Assembly (NCBI RefSeq): GCF_000003815.2
Contig: NC_049983.1
Coordinates: 3,604,706 to 3,668,705 of the forward strand
DNA: 64,000 nt
Direction: 5' to 3'
Source of the DNA: Branchiostoma floridae
Taxonomy: Eukaryota; Chordata; Leptocardii; Amphioxiformes; Branchiostomatidae
A model generated the notes under the pieces. That model saw only the letters and a list, made by a program, of their open reading frames with translations, made no database searches and was not told the origin of the DNA. Shown in pieces: positions 9,901 through 23,180 of the stretch. The translations under genes were made by a program, and so were the position numbers. Numbering within the stretch: the first letter of the stretch is position 1; each line of letters begins with the position of its first letter.

Positions 9901-12900
9901 CTCATCATAGAGTTTGAGGGCGTAATGCAAATGCCGCCAATCCGCGCGAAACCATGTCATAATTTTGACTCCAGAATAGAACGCGCCCGATTTGACTTTT
10001 TCAGTAATTATCGACTCTGGACAGGTCTTCGTCCCATAGATATCAAATCTTTGACCGGAACCAAGTTAACAGTGGTCCCCCGTATATAAATTCCAACTTT
10101 CAAGTTGATATGCCAATCCGAGATGATATAAATCTAACTTCAAAAGTTCTAACTGACTGCCGTAGCGAACCGCGCGCCGTTTTGGGATAGTTCTACGTTC
10201 CATGACACCCGGGTGTTGGGACTACTTACAAGAAAGCCTGCTGCTTGAGTTTACAACTATGTATATTCAACATTTCATCGCATATACAACTTTAAAGCTT
10301 CTCACTTCACTCCTTTGGATTTTTCGCAGGTTTGTCTACCTGTATCCATTTGATTTTGTAACCTGAAATCAGTTGATTTTAGTGCAATTTCCAACGCTTT
10401 TTTTTTACCTCGTGACAGATTTGAAAACTAACGGAAACTTTAGTGCAAAGAATAGTCCGAATTCTCTTCTTTCAGTAGGTATATGACATACTATCCATTT
10501 CGCGGTAGTAATGGGCTTTTTTCCCAACCGCGCGAGGGCATCTCATCAAAGGCATACAAAAAAGAATGCTTCCTCCCTTGCGTCAACGCCCGTTCTACGG
10601 AGCCCGCGCCAGACACGCACTGCCGTATTTGCGTCCTAATTGTCGTAAGAACAACGAGCATTTGCTAATTCAGTCCGTATCAACACTGTTTTATTCTATG
10701 TGCGTCCTCTGACAATACCGGAAATGTCCATCGGTACCGCAACTTGTGTTAAAAAGCCAGCTGTACTCGAATCAGGTACACCAGCAACTTGCAGCATTTG
10801 CGCGTAAAGCAGTCGATAAGGTGACCCCGATAGACATGGACTTTCAAACCTTTCCAAATTTCAAACCAACAGGATCTTCACATGACTTGTAGTCGAAGAT
10901 TCGACAAAGCTAATTCACTAGTCATTAAAGATAGAATCGAGGTCGTAAAGGCCACAATGTGAAATTCGTCGACATTTTTGCCCCGTACGGCACCGCCATT
11001 TTGCTAATCTTACTATGTAACAAATATGACCATGACCATGAAATTAACTTAAATTGCCGTAACATCCCACAAAAACGGTTTATACAGAGAGCACATGGTG
11101 TTACCTTCTTGTACATATAACGCAATCTTTGTAAAATGGCCACCAACTAGATTTAAAAGAGCTGTTAAAGGCGGGTGAAATTTCATCCAACTGTCACGGA
11201 ACACTTCGAACTGCAAATAAAAACGGTTCGATTCGTGTTCGATTCACTACGTGGCTTGGCGGCTGGCATAGCTTTGCTAAGTGATAGAAACAAGGGGATA
11301 TACAGGTGAAATACGATTGCTATTGATGAAAATTTCTATTACAAAAAAATTTTTTACAAAATCTTCAGTCGTTGCTTTGCGATGACTCAATGCAAACTTT
11401 TAGGAAAACAACGACTTGATAACATGTAAAGGTTTCTAAAACAATCAAATCAAGTTAAAGGGGTCACTCTTTACGCAATTAAGATGAAGGAGATGTACAG
11501 AAGAAAACATCAATAAAGTAGCCGGCCTTACCCGGAGGTTTAATCGGGACGCACACGGCATTACACCCACCGCAGTAGTTGGACCTGTAACAGCAGGGAT
11601 GGCAAAATGACGAGTCAAACCACAAAAAAAAAAAACAGGGTTAACCAAAATCTGAGCATTTCAACTTTCAGGTTACTAGGTTTTCATACTTACATACATT
11701 CATGCAAATCTTTAAAACTGCATTAAGGGTGGATGAACAGAAACAACAAGAGAAGGAGCCGCACTTACACACACTGTGTTCTCGCCGGGCACAGAACGGT
11801 ACTGCAGGGGTCTACTGTGCAGTGCACAAGGGGCTGGCCATCAGGGCACTCCGTCATAGCAATGTCTAATCAGAGAAAGAGGTGAAGTATTCACAGGTCG
11901 GGTGGTTTTAGTTTTCTATCAGGCTACACTGACTTAATTTTATGGAAGACTTTCCCTGGAGACGCTAAAACTAATGCATGAGGGCCAAAAAACAAGCACA
12001 AAAATAAAAAAAAATGTCACCATACTAAACATCCAGTCCATTCTTTTCCAGGCTCGATTTGTCTTACATGTGTGTTCACCTTTTATCTCTGATATAAGAC
12101 CGCACAAGACAATCGTCGCCATTTCAACGATGTTTTATTGCCATTTGAATTGGGACAAGAGCACCGTGGCCCGACTAATTCCCTGACTATGTGCCCCCTC
12201 AACTTGGGGAGCAGATCCTCTGGCATGCATAAAGTTCTAATTGACCAGGGACTCTGTTGGGTCACAAGTGGCCACAATGTTTTTTTTAGAACAGTCAAAA
12301 ATCTATCCGTGCGCGTTTGTCGTCTATAGGAGTAAGTCAACGTGGCCTCAGCTGGAATAAAACTGGCAGCCGAAAGAAGCGGATTTACAGTAAACATCAT
12401 CCGGTTGTGTTGGCGGCGGAATTTAATAAAAACAAAAACAGTTGCAAAAACATGGTCGCCGCCGCTATTAAGTTGAGGATACCGACTGACTTTTTGGGCC
12501 CTGAAATACTCTCAGAACTGGCGAAAGAAAAATGCTTGGCATACTTTGTGGAAGGCTACATTCACTGGGTACAGTCGTTTGAGGAGGGGGCGTATATAGT
12601 TGCGGTAAGGTCGATATATCCAAAATTGAGGACAAGATCAGCTCTCAGTTTGAAAACCTTCCACTAACAGAACAAAACTACACCTCCTTTGTTCGTTTTG
12701 CAAATGAATTCGGAAAAGATTTCTTACCGCCCAAAACTACTAACCAACAAGCAACAAGAGACATCGAGCGGGTGGTTAAAGCACGAAGAGCGACCCTCAG
12801 GGCCTCAACCCGCAACACCCAACATGCTCAGGTTAATTTGAGAAGGATTTATGATCAGTACGAAGAAAGGCGCATCAATTTTGCACCCTGCGTCTGTTTG

Positions 12901-15380
12901 AACACCCAGCCAACTCCTCTGACATGAGAAATGCCTGGAATCTTGTCCAGTCTCTAGCCGGCAAGAAATCACAGAATGCTGTACATATTGAAGGAGAAAA
13001 CCATCTCAAAATTTGGGAAAACACTTAAGAACCTTTTGTTGTTTACTCAACAGGATCCGACCTGTCGTGGACAAAGTATTGCGGTCAAATCAGAATGACT
13101 TTCGTCAAGGACGTTCGACCTCAGCTCACCTCCTTGCACTTCGGCGTATTGTAGAAGAACTGAGGAACTTTGACAAGGAAGCTGTATTTGTGTTTATCGA
13201 TTTTCGTAAGGCTTTCGATTCTATTGATCGCAACAAATTGTTCTTAATTTTAGATGCTTATGGTATTCCACCAGATGTTGTCATCGCAGTTAAAGCCATG
13301 TATGTAGACACTTCTGTTGTAGTAGTTACCCCTGATGGAGAGACGGATCCATTCAGTATCGATACTAGTGTTTTACAGGGGGCCCCTTGCTCCATATCTC
13401 TTTATCATATGCTTAGATTATGCAATGCGGACATCCATCACAGACACAGACGGTCTCACCCTGCACCGTCGCCGTAGTCGTCGCTACTCGGCGGAGACCC
13501 TTCCTGACCTTGATTTTGCGGATGACATTGCTGTCAATCAAATTTTCACAAGACCTTCTTTACAGAGTCGAAGCGGCATGTCAAACTATTGGACTGTACC
13601 TCAATGCATCAATAACTAAATTCACTCATTTAAATCCCACATCTACAGAGCAGCTCTATGCCTCTGATGGGTCCGTAATCGAAAAGGTTTCTGACTTTAA
13701 ATATCTGGGGGGTTACACTGATGTTAAACATGACATAGAGGTTAAAATTGGTTAAGCATGGAGTGTCATACATGCTCTCCAAACAATTTGGAAATCTCAC
13801 AACAGAAAAGAAACAAAAACTAGAGTCTTCCAATCTTAATTATTATTAAAAATCAATTATCTCAATTTTACTTTATGGCTGTGATTCTTGGACAATGAAT
13901 ACTTCTCAGACTAGGAAACTAGATGGTTCCTTCACCAGGATGCTACGTGTTGTATATAACAAACCTTGGTTGGAACACACAACAGACAAAGAACTGTATG
14001 GGATTCTTCTATCTATTTCAACTGAAGTCAGGCAACGCCGGTTAAGCCTTGCTGGACATGCTATTCGACATGCGAACCAGCCGGTAAACTGCTTTTTTGG
14101 CCCCCAGAAGCAAACAGGAGAAGAGGCCGTCCATACCTCACGCTAAAAAACTTTATTGAAACATAGACTGGACTATACGATAAGGACCTCATTGAACTGA
14201 TGAAAGATAGAGCACACTGGAAGCAGAACTTTGTCAATGCTTCAACTCGATAATGACTCGAGTATGAATATGCATGTATGTATATGTATTTATTTATGTT
14301 AATCTTAGTATAAGAAACTGTTTCTAGGTATGTATTTGCAAGAAATTTAGTCTTGAAGACAGAATGGTATTGCGAGCACAAAAAAAAAAACTTAATCTTC
14401 ATGCAGGAAAGCCATATTTGTTGTACTACATATAAGAAATTCACTCTTGGAGACAGAAAAGAATTCCTCAATAACTTCAATCTTCATGCAAGAGAGTCGT
14501 TTCTGGTGTAAGAAATTCTGTCTTAGAGACAGAAAAGTATTCCTGCAACAAGAAGCTCAATGATCAGGAATTAAAAATTCTTGATGTAAGAAATCCCTTC
14601 TTCAGCATGCATGTGTTAGAAATAGATTCTGGCCACAAGAAAACTATTCTAAAAGTTTTGGTTCATCAGCGATAAGAAAACATTCTTAGCAAAAGAAAAA
14701 TATGGGTTTCCTCAAAACAGAAATTCTTGTATACAGAATAATATTCTTGCTAAAAAGGTCAGTTTTCTTTGTAAGATAAGATAAGAAATCTTATTTTTGT
14801 AGTGTTCTACAAAGTCCACCAGTGCAGAGTCCCGTCTCTTCTACTGCTTTACATTTACATTCTGCCCAGGAACAAATTAATGCTATGTAGCGCCTACCTT
14901 TCCCAAAACAACTATATTCAGCCGGTGTAATCTTCAAAAAAGGCATAGCATTTTTCCTTTGGCCATTCTTGTCCCACTATGGCTGTTTTGGACCGAGTGA
15001 TTGAAAAAGACCAGGGGATTCTATTTGTTCGATATGGCGTTCGTCTGGAAGGGTCCATTGCAAAGCGGAGCCCGGCCTGTCAGCTTTCGGGAATGAAAAG
15101 TATGATATAAAAGACACCAAACTACACAAAACGTAAAGAGAATAGTCGTGGGCATTATTTGCGCATATTTTGCGCTTACATGACTAAGTTTCGTTTCCAC
15201 AAACAACCCAGTCAGGCCCCTGTTTGGAAATTTGCCGTTACCCCAGGTATCTAAACTTGGTTCTGCTCTGTCGAATTATGGTCGAGACGTACCTTTATTT
15301 TGGGTTGGTTGGAACTGGGCGGCGGACCCGTGAATAGCGGCGAGCACCACGGCGGCCGTCAGCAGCAGTCTCCCCAGCAT
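6783..15380 (-). CDS. Secreted protein with Cys-rich module and two WxxW domains (6 exons, 275 aa)
   Basis: Exons, read on the minus strand: 15380-15293, 11865-11769, 11584-11532, 9222-8944, 7415-7260, 6937-6783. They join in frame with GT-AG borders to 828 nt, ending CCPRE-stop. Exon 1 encodes a signal peptide (MLGRLLLTAAVVLAAIHGSA). Exons 2-3 form a Cys-rich module (CPDGQPLVHCTVDPC, then NYCGGCNAVCV) of a kind common in secreted invertebrate proteins. Exon 4 is one complete WxxW domain in a symmetrical phase 1-1 exon (SWTNWFDRDNPSVTGDWET to YEVRFCCP). Exons 5-6 are a second WxxW domain split by an intron. WxxW domains occur in gel-forming mucins and cartilage intermediate layer proteins, so an extracellular matrix or mucus role is likely. 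The exon 6 acceptor (ATAACAG at about 6938) is the least certain border. The stop overlaps a donor-like CGTGAGTAA, so a further exon is possible. Confidence 0.8.
7260..7415 (-). other. First half of second WxxW domain (exon 5)
   Basis: Acceptor TTTACAG, donor CAG/GTACCG. Encodes PDCPAGSWTPWFDRDNPSVT through HARHQYT. The first 47 nt and the acceptor are the seed of the 162-bp tandem array that fills the preceding intron. Confidence 0.8.
7369..8880. repeat. 162-bp tandem array seeded from an exon boundary, rich in TGAGTCA
   Basis: Five near-identical 162-bp units begin at 7369, 7531, 7693, 7855 and 8017. More diverged copies continue to about 8880. The first 47 nt of the first unit are inside exon 5 of the WxxW gene, so every unit repeats the exon 5 acceptor (TTTACAG/TTCCAG on the minus strand) plus the start of its coding part. 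The rest of the unit consists of shorter sub-repeats built on ACATGAGTCAC. By eye there are about 30 copies of TGAGTCA, the consensus for AP-1-type bZIP factors. Confidence 0.93.
8944..9222 (-). other. Complete WxxW domain exon (exon 4)
   Basis: Phase 1-1 exon of 279 nt with acceptor CCACAG and donor GTATGT. It carries the whole domain: the WTNW signature, DRDNPSVTGDWETL, GENFAFCD, GFVCRK and a C-terminal CLDYEVRFCCP. A symmetrical exon holding a whole domain can be duplicated or shuffled without breaking the frame. This explains how the neighbouring second domain could arise. Confidence 0.85.
9223..11531. other. Intron 3 of the WxxW gene with degenerate long repeats
   Basis: No coding exon seen. 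Between about 9540 and 10960 related segments recur at irregular 0.4-0.6-kb spacing. Examples are GATTTCAAACCAACAGGAA (about 9831), GATTTGAAAACTAACGGAA (about 10420) and AATTTCAAACCAACAGGAT (about 10857). Each is preceded by a CGCG-containing segment. It looks like an old tandem array or nested copies of one element. Confidence 0.4.
12610..14255 (+). pseudogene. Degenerate LINE (non-LTR retrotransposon) reverse transcriptase
   Basis: Broken reverse transcriptase on the plus strand, antisense inside intron 1 of the WxxW gene. Recognisable in order: a pre-RT segment (about 12700-12900); QNDFRQGRST and AVFVFIDFRKAFDSIDR (RT motif A region, about 13090-13230); VLQGAP (motif B region, about 13370); a frameshift near 13385; LDFADDIA with the FADD catalytic motif (about 13510); VSDFKYLGGYTD (about 13690); and the C-terminal RKLDGSFTRMLRVVYNKPW with RRLSLAGHAIRH (about 13910-14065). 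At least one frameshift and several stops break the frame, so it is dead. The clade is uncertain. Confidence 0.85.
14280..14790. repeat. Decayed tandem repeat downstream of the LINE
   Basis: The motif AAGAAATTCTGTCTTAGAGAC and variants (AGAAATTTAGTCTTGAAGAC, AGAAATTCACTCTTGGAGAC) recur with uneven spacing of about 60-110 bases. It may be the LINE's 3' UTR or a separate minisatellite. No coding. Confidence 0.45.
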
Positions 15381-15404
15381 GTTTGTCGTGTCGGAGTCTG
15401 TTGA

Positions 15405-15605
15405 AAAAGCGGTGCGACAAAAAAAAAATTATCGCAAAGCCCCTGTATGCATGTGATCTACCTAACCGTTTACAGTATCTATTACTGATGCCTGTCATGT
15501 CTTTTGAAACTCCGGTGCGACGAAAAAATTTAGGACAGCCCCGTATGCATGTGATCTACCTGACCTGACGAGTACAATATCTATCACTGACGCCTATCAG
15601 CTATA
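15405..15605. repeat. Tandem duplication of about 103 bp just upstream of the WxxW gene start
   Basis: Two copies, starting at GGTGCGAC near 15411 and again near 15514. Both contain GTATGCATGTGATCTACCT. They lie directly 5' of the initiator ATG (15380-15378, minus strand), so they fall in the 5' UTR or proximal promoter. Confidence 0.65.
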
Positions 15606-18600
15606 GAAAAAATCCCTGATACAATGTACAAAGAGAAGGTGAATTTTTTTCGGAAAACATGATGTTGCCACGGACTTCAAACCAATGTAATTCACGAGGG
15701 CAGCAGCGACGAGAACAAATTAATGTAGCATGGTATTTGTAAAATAAGGATATATCTATCTAATATCTATTCCACAGGTATTATCATTGTTTGTATGTAG
15801 AAACATGTTTAACTGTATACGGCACTGGGAAACGTCGGCAGGCAGAACATCACAAAATTGACTGAACTTAGTTCGAACTCTAAAGTGCTCCTCGTCAGGC
15901 TCCGAAACTAAACAAGATTCTAGCCAAATAGAAATTGACAACGTTAACATTACTTACCGACAGATGCACGCCGGCAGTGGCAGGGAGCGCAGTTCACGGC
16001 AAACCACGGGCTTCTCTTCGAACCACGGTTCGCTCTAGATCTGTCTCCTCTCCGAAGTGCGGCCTGTCCTAGACGAGAGACCCCGGTGAAGTGTGCGGGC
16101 GGGTCCGGTAAGAGCCGTGATGTGGCGGGATTCTGGACTCTTCTCATTGGTCCACGACAGCACCAACGTCACTTATCAGTCGTCACTATCAGGTGACATC
16201 ATTCCATCAGACGTGGGGAACTTGTCTTGTACCGAGTTGTTTTTCTCTTCATATCAATCCGTACTGTTGTCAGTAAATAGTAATGTGCGCATCGCATGCA
16301 CGCATCACGGCGGCAAACCCTTTATATCGGTCTCGAAAGCAATCATCTGCTGACCTATATTATTGCCTCTGACCCCCTCTATTATCTTTTAATAAAAGGC
16401 TGTTTGATTCCCCGATGCGATCGTTTTAGAAAATAAGCAAAGCCAAGATATCATCTCACATCCTTCTTTTCTTGTTGCCACTTTCGGCTTTTTGTAAANN
16501 NNNNNNNNNNNNNNNNNNNNNNNNNNNNNNNNNNNNNNNNNNNNNNNNNNNNNNNNNNNNNNNNNNNNNNNNNNNNNNNNNNNNNNNNNNNNNNNNNNTT
16601 TGTCTGTCTTTTGACAGGTGTAGTCGCACCTGCATTGTTACACATATAGAGTTGAAACACGAGGCATTACTACGAGGCACCCCCCCCCCCCACATAAGAT
16701 AAATGAACGATATCGGTACTTCCAATAAAAACATTGATATTCATAGTGCATCCGTCAGTGTTACATGATGGTTGCCGCCGCCATGTTGTTTTGACCCGGT
16801 TGTTCGAGTTGCTAGGGCGTTGCTATGGAAGGACGTGTCCATGAATCGATATGCTACCGGTTCGCCATCGCAACGTACGATTGATTTTTGTCATATTCAC
16901 ATTCAATAACATTTCTAAAGCACCTATGTTGGCAAACTTGTTTTTTTTTTATCATTCCCTAATCTTAGTAAATACAAAACATATCTGGTAATAGTTTTGG
17001 ATCTTCCGCCATCAACCCACATATATATATATATATTTACTTTTATAAAGCCTTGTTAAGTTAATTTGACATGCTTTCCTAGGGAGAGCCGTAACTTTGA
17101 CATCGATCTGGTCACAACAGTACCGACTTGAAATGCAAGGTGTCGCTGCTTTACTTTAAGGCTTTGCTTTTCACCCTTTCGACGCGAACTCGTCCTAGGG
17201 ACATACGTACAGCCATGACCCGGATGTTGTATTTTTTAAGGCGTTTATGTAGGGTGGCGGTTGTTCGGCACTCTAATAGTATTTTAACTTTGGCAGGACG
17301 GTACTTAATCGTAACGTTTTCCTTTGCCGTTCCGTACGCACAAACGGCAGTGGAAACTTGCGAACCCCAATCGCGACCTAACGTTGTTACTCTATTCAAA
17401 CTCAGACAAGGTACAAGTATTCACTTATCCTTGAATGCTGTACGTATCCTGAAAGATTCAGCAAGAAGGCGTAACGCAGATTTTAAGTCCTGAAAAATTC
17501 CCCAGCCTGGCCTCTATTTATGCCGAGGGACCGCTGTTTGGACCCGGATGTTTGCCTTTGTTTGTTTTATGGGGTTGCCATGACACTGCTCTGGACATCA
17601 CATATATCACTGTAGTACCAACTTAAGATACATGGTGTCGCTTCTATTATCTTTGGCAAGATAGCCTCCCCCCCTCCCCCCTTTGACGCATACTTCTTAA
17701 ATAGTGGCAATGCAAAGACTCGGATATTAAATGTGCTATGTGGGAGGGGGACGTCGATATGTACACTTCAATTGTATTTTACATCTCTAAGCTTAACTTT
17801 CACGATAAGCGATTTACAGGGCGACGTTTTCGACTACGCTTTTTACCCTCCTCCTCTGGGGGCGAACTCCTGATCGAATACTGCAGTACCCGGATGTTCT
17901 ACTTGTTTCGGCGTTGCTAAGGGATTGGGGGGAGGAGAGAGATTTAAATTGTTAATGTATCACATTATTGACCTTTCACTCTTTACTTTGCGAGATCAGA
18001 GGTTAACTGTGCCATTATTTTGACATTATAAGATCGTCAGACGCAGTTTTTGGCTCTTATTCAAAATCTGCGGATGCTACAAATACAGTAGATATTATAG
18101 TAGATATTCAGCAAAGACCTAGAAGGCCTATTGTTACTTAAGTTAAGCTGATATGTAAGGGTAGAAAACAAAACTTCACTGTACTGAAATTCCCAAGGGA
18201 GACATGAATGAACCCCTGGTATAGATGTTACTCGTAGCCACTGAAGGCAGACTGTTATGAAAACACAATGATGTATTTAAATCGATAACCCGTTGGTTTG
18301 TAAGTTTTTTTGTAAATTTTTGAAATGCCCCATGTTTCAGAATGTCCAATATTTTTCCACTGCTGTAACCCATAGTGGTCAAGATAGTGGGTAAGATAAA
18401 GACGATTATGAAAACGTCGGTCTTCCTCAACCGAAGGCCCGTGTCTACCAGAATCGATCCAGAGCGTCGATAGCCCATGGCAATGAAGATAGTGGAAAAG
18501 ATTCAGGCCGAGACAGACAAATGGTACCAGGTACCGCAGCAAAGCCTACGTCAGACACGTGTATCGGCCAGGTCTATCAGAACATCCCTCATGGAAAACA

Positions 18601-19859
18601 AGACCATGTCTACACATCACTAAAGATGGACTAGCATTCAAGCAACAGACAGACTGTAAAGCAGCCGTTATGTCCGGGTTTACGATTGAAATATGACAAA
18701 ACGCATTAAATTGCAACATTATAAAGTATCATTATGAAAGTGGTGTATACTCTGTGTACATAATGTAAGCTACAGGTAAAACGTGATATTCATAATAACC
18801 ATATTACTCCAATTCAAGACTTTCTATTGATTGACGAAATTTGTGTTTAGTACAGTGTTGATTTATACCAGTGTATAGGGCCTACAAGGATACGATGCAA
18901 TATGGTTTTCGTGAAAATATGATAAGTACCACAGAGAAAATGTAAAGTTGATAACTAAGCCTAGGTGAGCGTAAATATTACTTCAAGGTAAGAGATGAGA
19001 GGAAATATTACTTTTCTTTGTTGATATACTAGTATGTGATGAATTTACAATATAACGTTACCCTTTTCCTTGTATTTGGTGTTTCATTCAATGACTTGGT
19101 GTATTGCATAATGATACAATCACACTGTTATACACAAATTCAAATGCGTATACTGTATGTTATTTCATTCAATGACTATTTTAATTTTTATCTATGTGTA
19201 TGTATATTGTATAACGACTATGTGTATTGTATAACTATAAAATCATACTGTTATTTGCAAATAAATATATTCGATTGGCATTGTTTGAGGGGTTTTGATG
19301 GTCCAGACTTCAGTTCATATCGTTTAAATGGCTGAAAAGTGTGTGGAATGTTGTTTGTGAAACTTGATTTTGGGCCCGAGTTTTACTTTCGGGTTTAAGC
19401 CTATTTAAATAATCGTATATTCTGGGCCAAATTTGGTAAATCATTGAAGCAAATTCCACAATTTACTCAAATTGCCAAGGAACTTTATCCCATACATGGA
19501 TCTGGCTTATTGTATCATCCACTATATGGCAAACCATTTACGACGATAGTCTATCAATCCTGTCTGAAGATAAACGTCCATGATCATTTAGCACCTAAAG
19601 AACCTGTGTTGGGAAAAACGGGTAAGGGAAGTTGCTAATAATTATGAGGTCCAGGGTAGAGGTCAACAGTAAGTGCAGTACAAATTCCATTTTAGAAAAA
19701 AAAAACTTTCAGTTGTCATGTTTTCTAAATTCTTGTTTTGCGGTCTGGAAGATGAATAAGTCATATTTAGTCATTTTCCACCCACCCACCTTGAATATGT
19801 TAAGCTTAAAGGGCGTCGTCCATATGAAGCTGAACGATTCAAGAACAGTTAGTCTGTCT
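15606..19859. other. Intergenic, with an assembly gap; no gene seen
   Basis: AT-rich, with no frame of coding character on either strand. Around 17080-17940 similar segments occur three times, recognisable by CCCGGATGTT followed by TTTAAGGCG or similar. They look like old duplications. A (TA)n run lies at about 17023-17036. Much of 18-19.8 kb is simple AT-rich DNA. Confidence 0.4.
16499..16598. other. Assembly gap (100 N)
   Basis: Exactly 100 Ns, the conventional placeholder for a gap of unknown size. Distances across it should not be trusted. Confidence 0.99.
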
Positions 19860-20095
19860 GTATCTGTATCTATTTAGCCAGAATAATGGCCCTTCAGTGT
19901 AACACACCAGCTTCTCAGGTATGCTGCAAGCTGGTTATATTACACTGAACGACCCGTGACACCTAGCTTTTGCACATCTATCTACAAATGCTCTTTAAAC
20001 CTCACCAACGAAGATACCCCTAGTGTGATTTGTAAGTCGCAACAAAGCTACTAGGTTGAACACTCTCAAGTCAAACTTTATCCCAATTGTCAAAA
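19855..20095 (-). mobile_element. LINE 3' end fragment
   Basis: Read on the minus strand, this matches the element tail at 60630-60840. Shared blocks include GTGTAATATAACCAGC, GAAGCTGGTGTGTTAC and GGCTAAATA. It ends in an ATACAG-type microsatellite (CTGTCTGTATCTGTATC on the plus strand), typical of CR1/L2-like LINE tails. It lies just outside the inverted duplication. Confidence 0.65.
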
Positions 20096-21359
20096 CATAT
20101 AAGGGAAATACGCTGGCTTTTGACAGCTTGTTCTCCCATCCATAAGAAATAAGTTTTATCGTGAGCTATTTCAATTAGCCGTTGATCGTAACAGGTCCAC
20201 ATCAATTGAATGTTAATTAAGTGTTGTTTGTAATTATTCGTGTTTGTAATTATTCGTGAAGCACCAAACCCGCTAGACTCACGTAGTATGTACGGAATTA
20301 TAATTGCCCCTAAAAACGCGGGTAAATAATGACCTCTCTTAAAGTTTGATTTCGCAAAGGAATGACCATTTTCAAAACTTTTTAATGATTATTTCACTTT
20401 ATTTGTTTCAAGATAGGTCCAAAAACGCCAGCCGTAATCTTTCGGATAGTCACTTGGCATGTTAAAAAGCACCACAGGTTACTGAGGACCTGTAGCGATT
20501 CATATCCTTTTTGCAGTTATTGCTCTTTCGTCTGCAGTTACCTCTTAAACTCCTAGGGGGCAATTCTGATCCATGCAGACTACCACAATAATATAAAATG
20601 GTGTTTCCGAAGTATTTATACGGATTTCAAGGAGTGCATTCTGTTTTAACGGAATACATGCGGTTTTTACAGGACCAGTAAAAATCTAATAAAGCAACAA
20701 ATTCGATGGATTCCATCCGAGGTCAACGCCATGTTGCCTGTAGAAATACATTTAGGGATGTTTCAATATAATCAGTAAATTTTTGTTTTGTTAAACTGTC
20801 AACAGATTCAAGTAGTCAATGAGAGTTTAATTTTTTAACGTTTGTACAACTTAAGAAATTGTGTGACAAACGCTGGAAGATCATTGATACATATATCTGC
20901 ATACTAGTAGAAGTCATCGAAGGGAAACGCGTGTAACAAAAACATACAGGGTGTATTCCTTGCTAGGTGTGCTTTATTAATTTTTTTTGTTGCTGTAGAA
21001 TGCATTATTTATTTCATCAAGGTTCTAGTTTCGTTATTTATAAGCAATCGAAAATGTTCACACAGTCTTTAAATAACATTGTAGAATAAATGGCAATGAT
21101 GCCGAGTCTTCGCACATGGGTGTAACAAAGCAACATTAATTAACACAAAAGTTCTAAAACTTGGATTCGGATATATATATATATATATATATGTCACATC
21201 TATTGTTAATTGCATTACATTATATTTAAAAACTTACTACATGTCTAAAGTATTCAGTTTCTGGCACAGATAAGGCTGTCCTGTTTTCCGTCTTCTTATC
21301 AGACAAAACATATCAGACTTTTATTTATGATCATGACAATAATTATTCCACCTCCATTT

Positions 21360-22660
21360 TTCTTCTAAACCCCCAAGTACAAGTTGTACAAGGCATCTCG
21401 GTGGTTAAGCCTGGGCTGTTACCTCAAGCTACGCAACTCTCGCTCGCTTTCTACCATGCATCTTCTGCCACGCATTCTCAATTCATCAGAGTCGTTTGTT
21501 CTTATGCATTACACACGTACAGTGAATCTACCTGCATGTACTGTCGTCAGCATACTGAAGCAGAATCAGATCCTTGGGTCATCTATAATATGCTTGACTT
21601 GTTATTAACGTAAATAATGCTGTGGTCCCAGACAACATCCCTGTGGCACCCCGCATTGTAACGCTCGATTACGGCTGTATGCTCTTTTTGTGGAAACCTG
21701 CCAATTGCAATTTGATAGATACGTTATGACTTGATCAAGGCAGCACTGCCACTGAGAATTAATACATTTTAAAGTTGCACACTGTAGACGAACAATAATT
21801 CAAAAATTGTTCATGCTGTCTAGAACCCATCCATCATCTTCAGGGGGGCTGATTCTGTATGTTCGCGGCACGTGTGTTGTGCATCAGATTGCAATTGGTT
21901 TCCCCCTTCTTGGACACAGGCAGGACTTACAGTGTGTTTTCTTACAAGAAGGGATTTGATTTCCATTTTTTTCAGGTTCCCACTGCATGCTTGAAATATG
22001 TCGCTGCAGAACGGAGTCTTAGCAATGTTCACTTTGTTCATTTGCTTCCGGTATACAGCCCATTCTGATACCAGTCCAGTTGTTTTGGCGTCCCTGTTGG
22101 CATCATTTCTTAACTCCATCGTGATCAGTTCCTTGATGTCAGACAAAGGTGCACTTGACCTATCAGTGACGTTCCTTATTTTCAAATGTCTGTCACATGT
22201 GTTATGTAGAATGTCGACGTCAGAATACATCTCAAACGCCTGGTCGACATCTTCAAAGTTACACATCCGGTGTTATGGTGCCTCTTTCATTTTAGAGAGG
22301 GATGTTTCCTTCTTCTGAGCACTGTTGAATGTTCTTGGCCCTACTGTTTGGACATTTGCATTGGGTGTAAACATCGCTGCGTCGTGTTTGGAGACGCTAA
22401 CTGCTGTTATTGTTGTCTTGCTACATAAATATACATTTGTCCGGTTGTTTTGTAAATGCTCGATCGATACACGACGCCACAACTGATAGTACTTGGCTCA
22501 CAGCTCTCGTTGACTCACAGTTTCCGTTGGTCAACTAACTGTTATACACCGTAGCTTTGTGTCTTCTCATGTAGTATATTTGATACATCTGATGTTTTTA
22601 TCCAGTCTACAGATGTAGATTTACCTTTGCTTGGATTTTGCTTTTTTTCCAACATAATCT
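21360..22660 (-). pseudogene. Degenerate LINE in left arm (endonuclease tail and RT remnants)
   Basis: Read on the minus strand: an endonuclease-like start corresponding to the GDLNVDW segment of the right-arm copy; a linker region (about 22266-21820: FEDVDQAFEMYSDVD, then a WAVYRKQMN segment typical of the LINE inter-domain linker); a GVPQGCCLGP stretch (RT motif B) near 21640; and a YADDST catalytic motif near 21560. Stops and shifts break it throughout. It is the mirror of the copy at 43240-44640. Confidence 0.75.
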
Positions 22661-23180
22661 AAGTTTATATATCAATTAGGTCTTAACAATAGGTCTTCTA
22701 TTAAACAGAAACTACAAAAAACTGACATGTGGCATATTAAATTAAATCCAAAGTGCATCGATAGAATCTGATGCTAGTGTAATATATTCCTTAACATGAT
22801 ACAACAATGTTAATGAAAATGTTAAACGCAAAACCCACCACCCCTTCTATTCTAATCATTTCTAAATAGACTGTAGCCTTCTACATGCAACTGTCAGTCC
22901 GATATGGAATCATCAGGCTAGGATACAACCATTATATGTACAGTGTTCTGATTCAGCTTGGTCTAAGTCTTTTACATATTAACGCAACTGAGGCGGGTTA
23001 AGCTTAGGTCCATTAGGTACGTTTAGGTTATGCATGGTCCGTTCATTAAATAGCGATGTGTAGATGTACAGCTAAATTCAAATGAATATATTACTTCATC
23101 TTCTCTATAATCGTACACACATGAATTTCATCACACACAGAGCTATTAGATAATCTGATTAACGGACATGTTGAATTAAC

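Noticed and set aside
16451-16734. Frames spanning the N run
   Set aside because: They are open only because Ns carry no stops.
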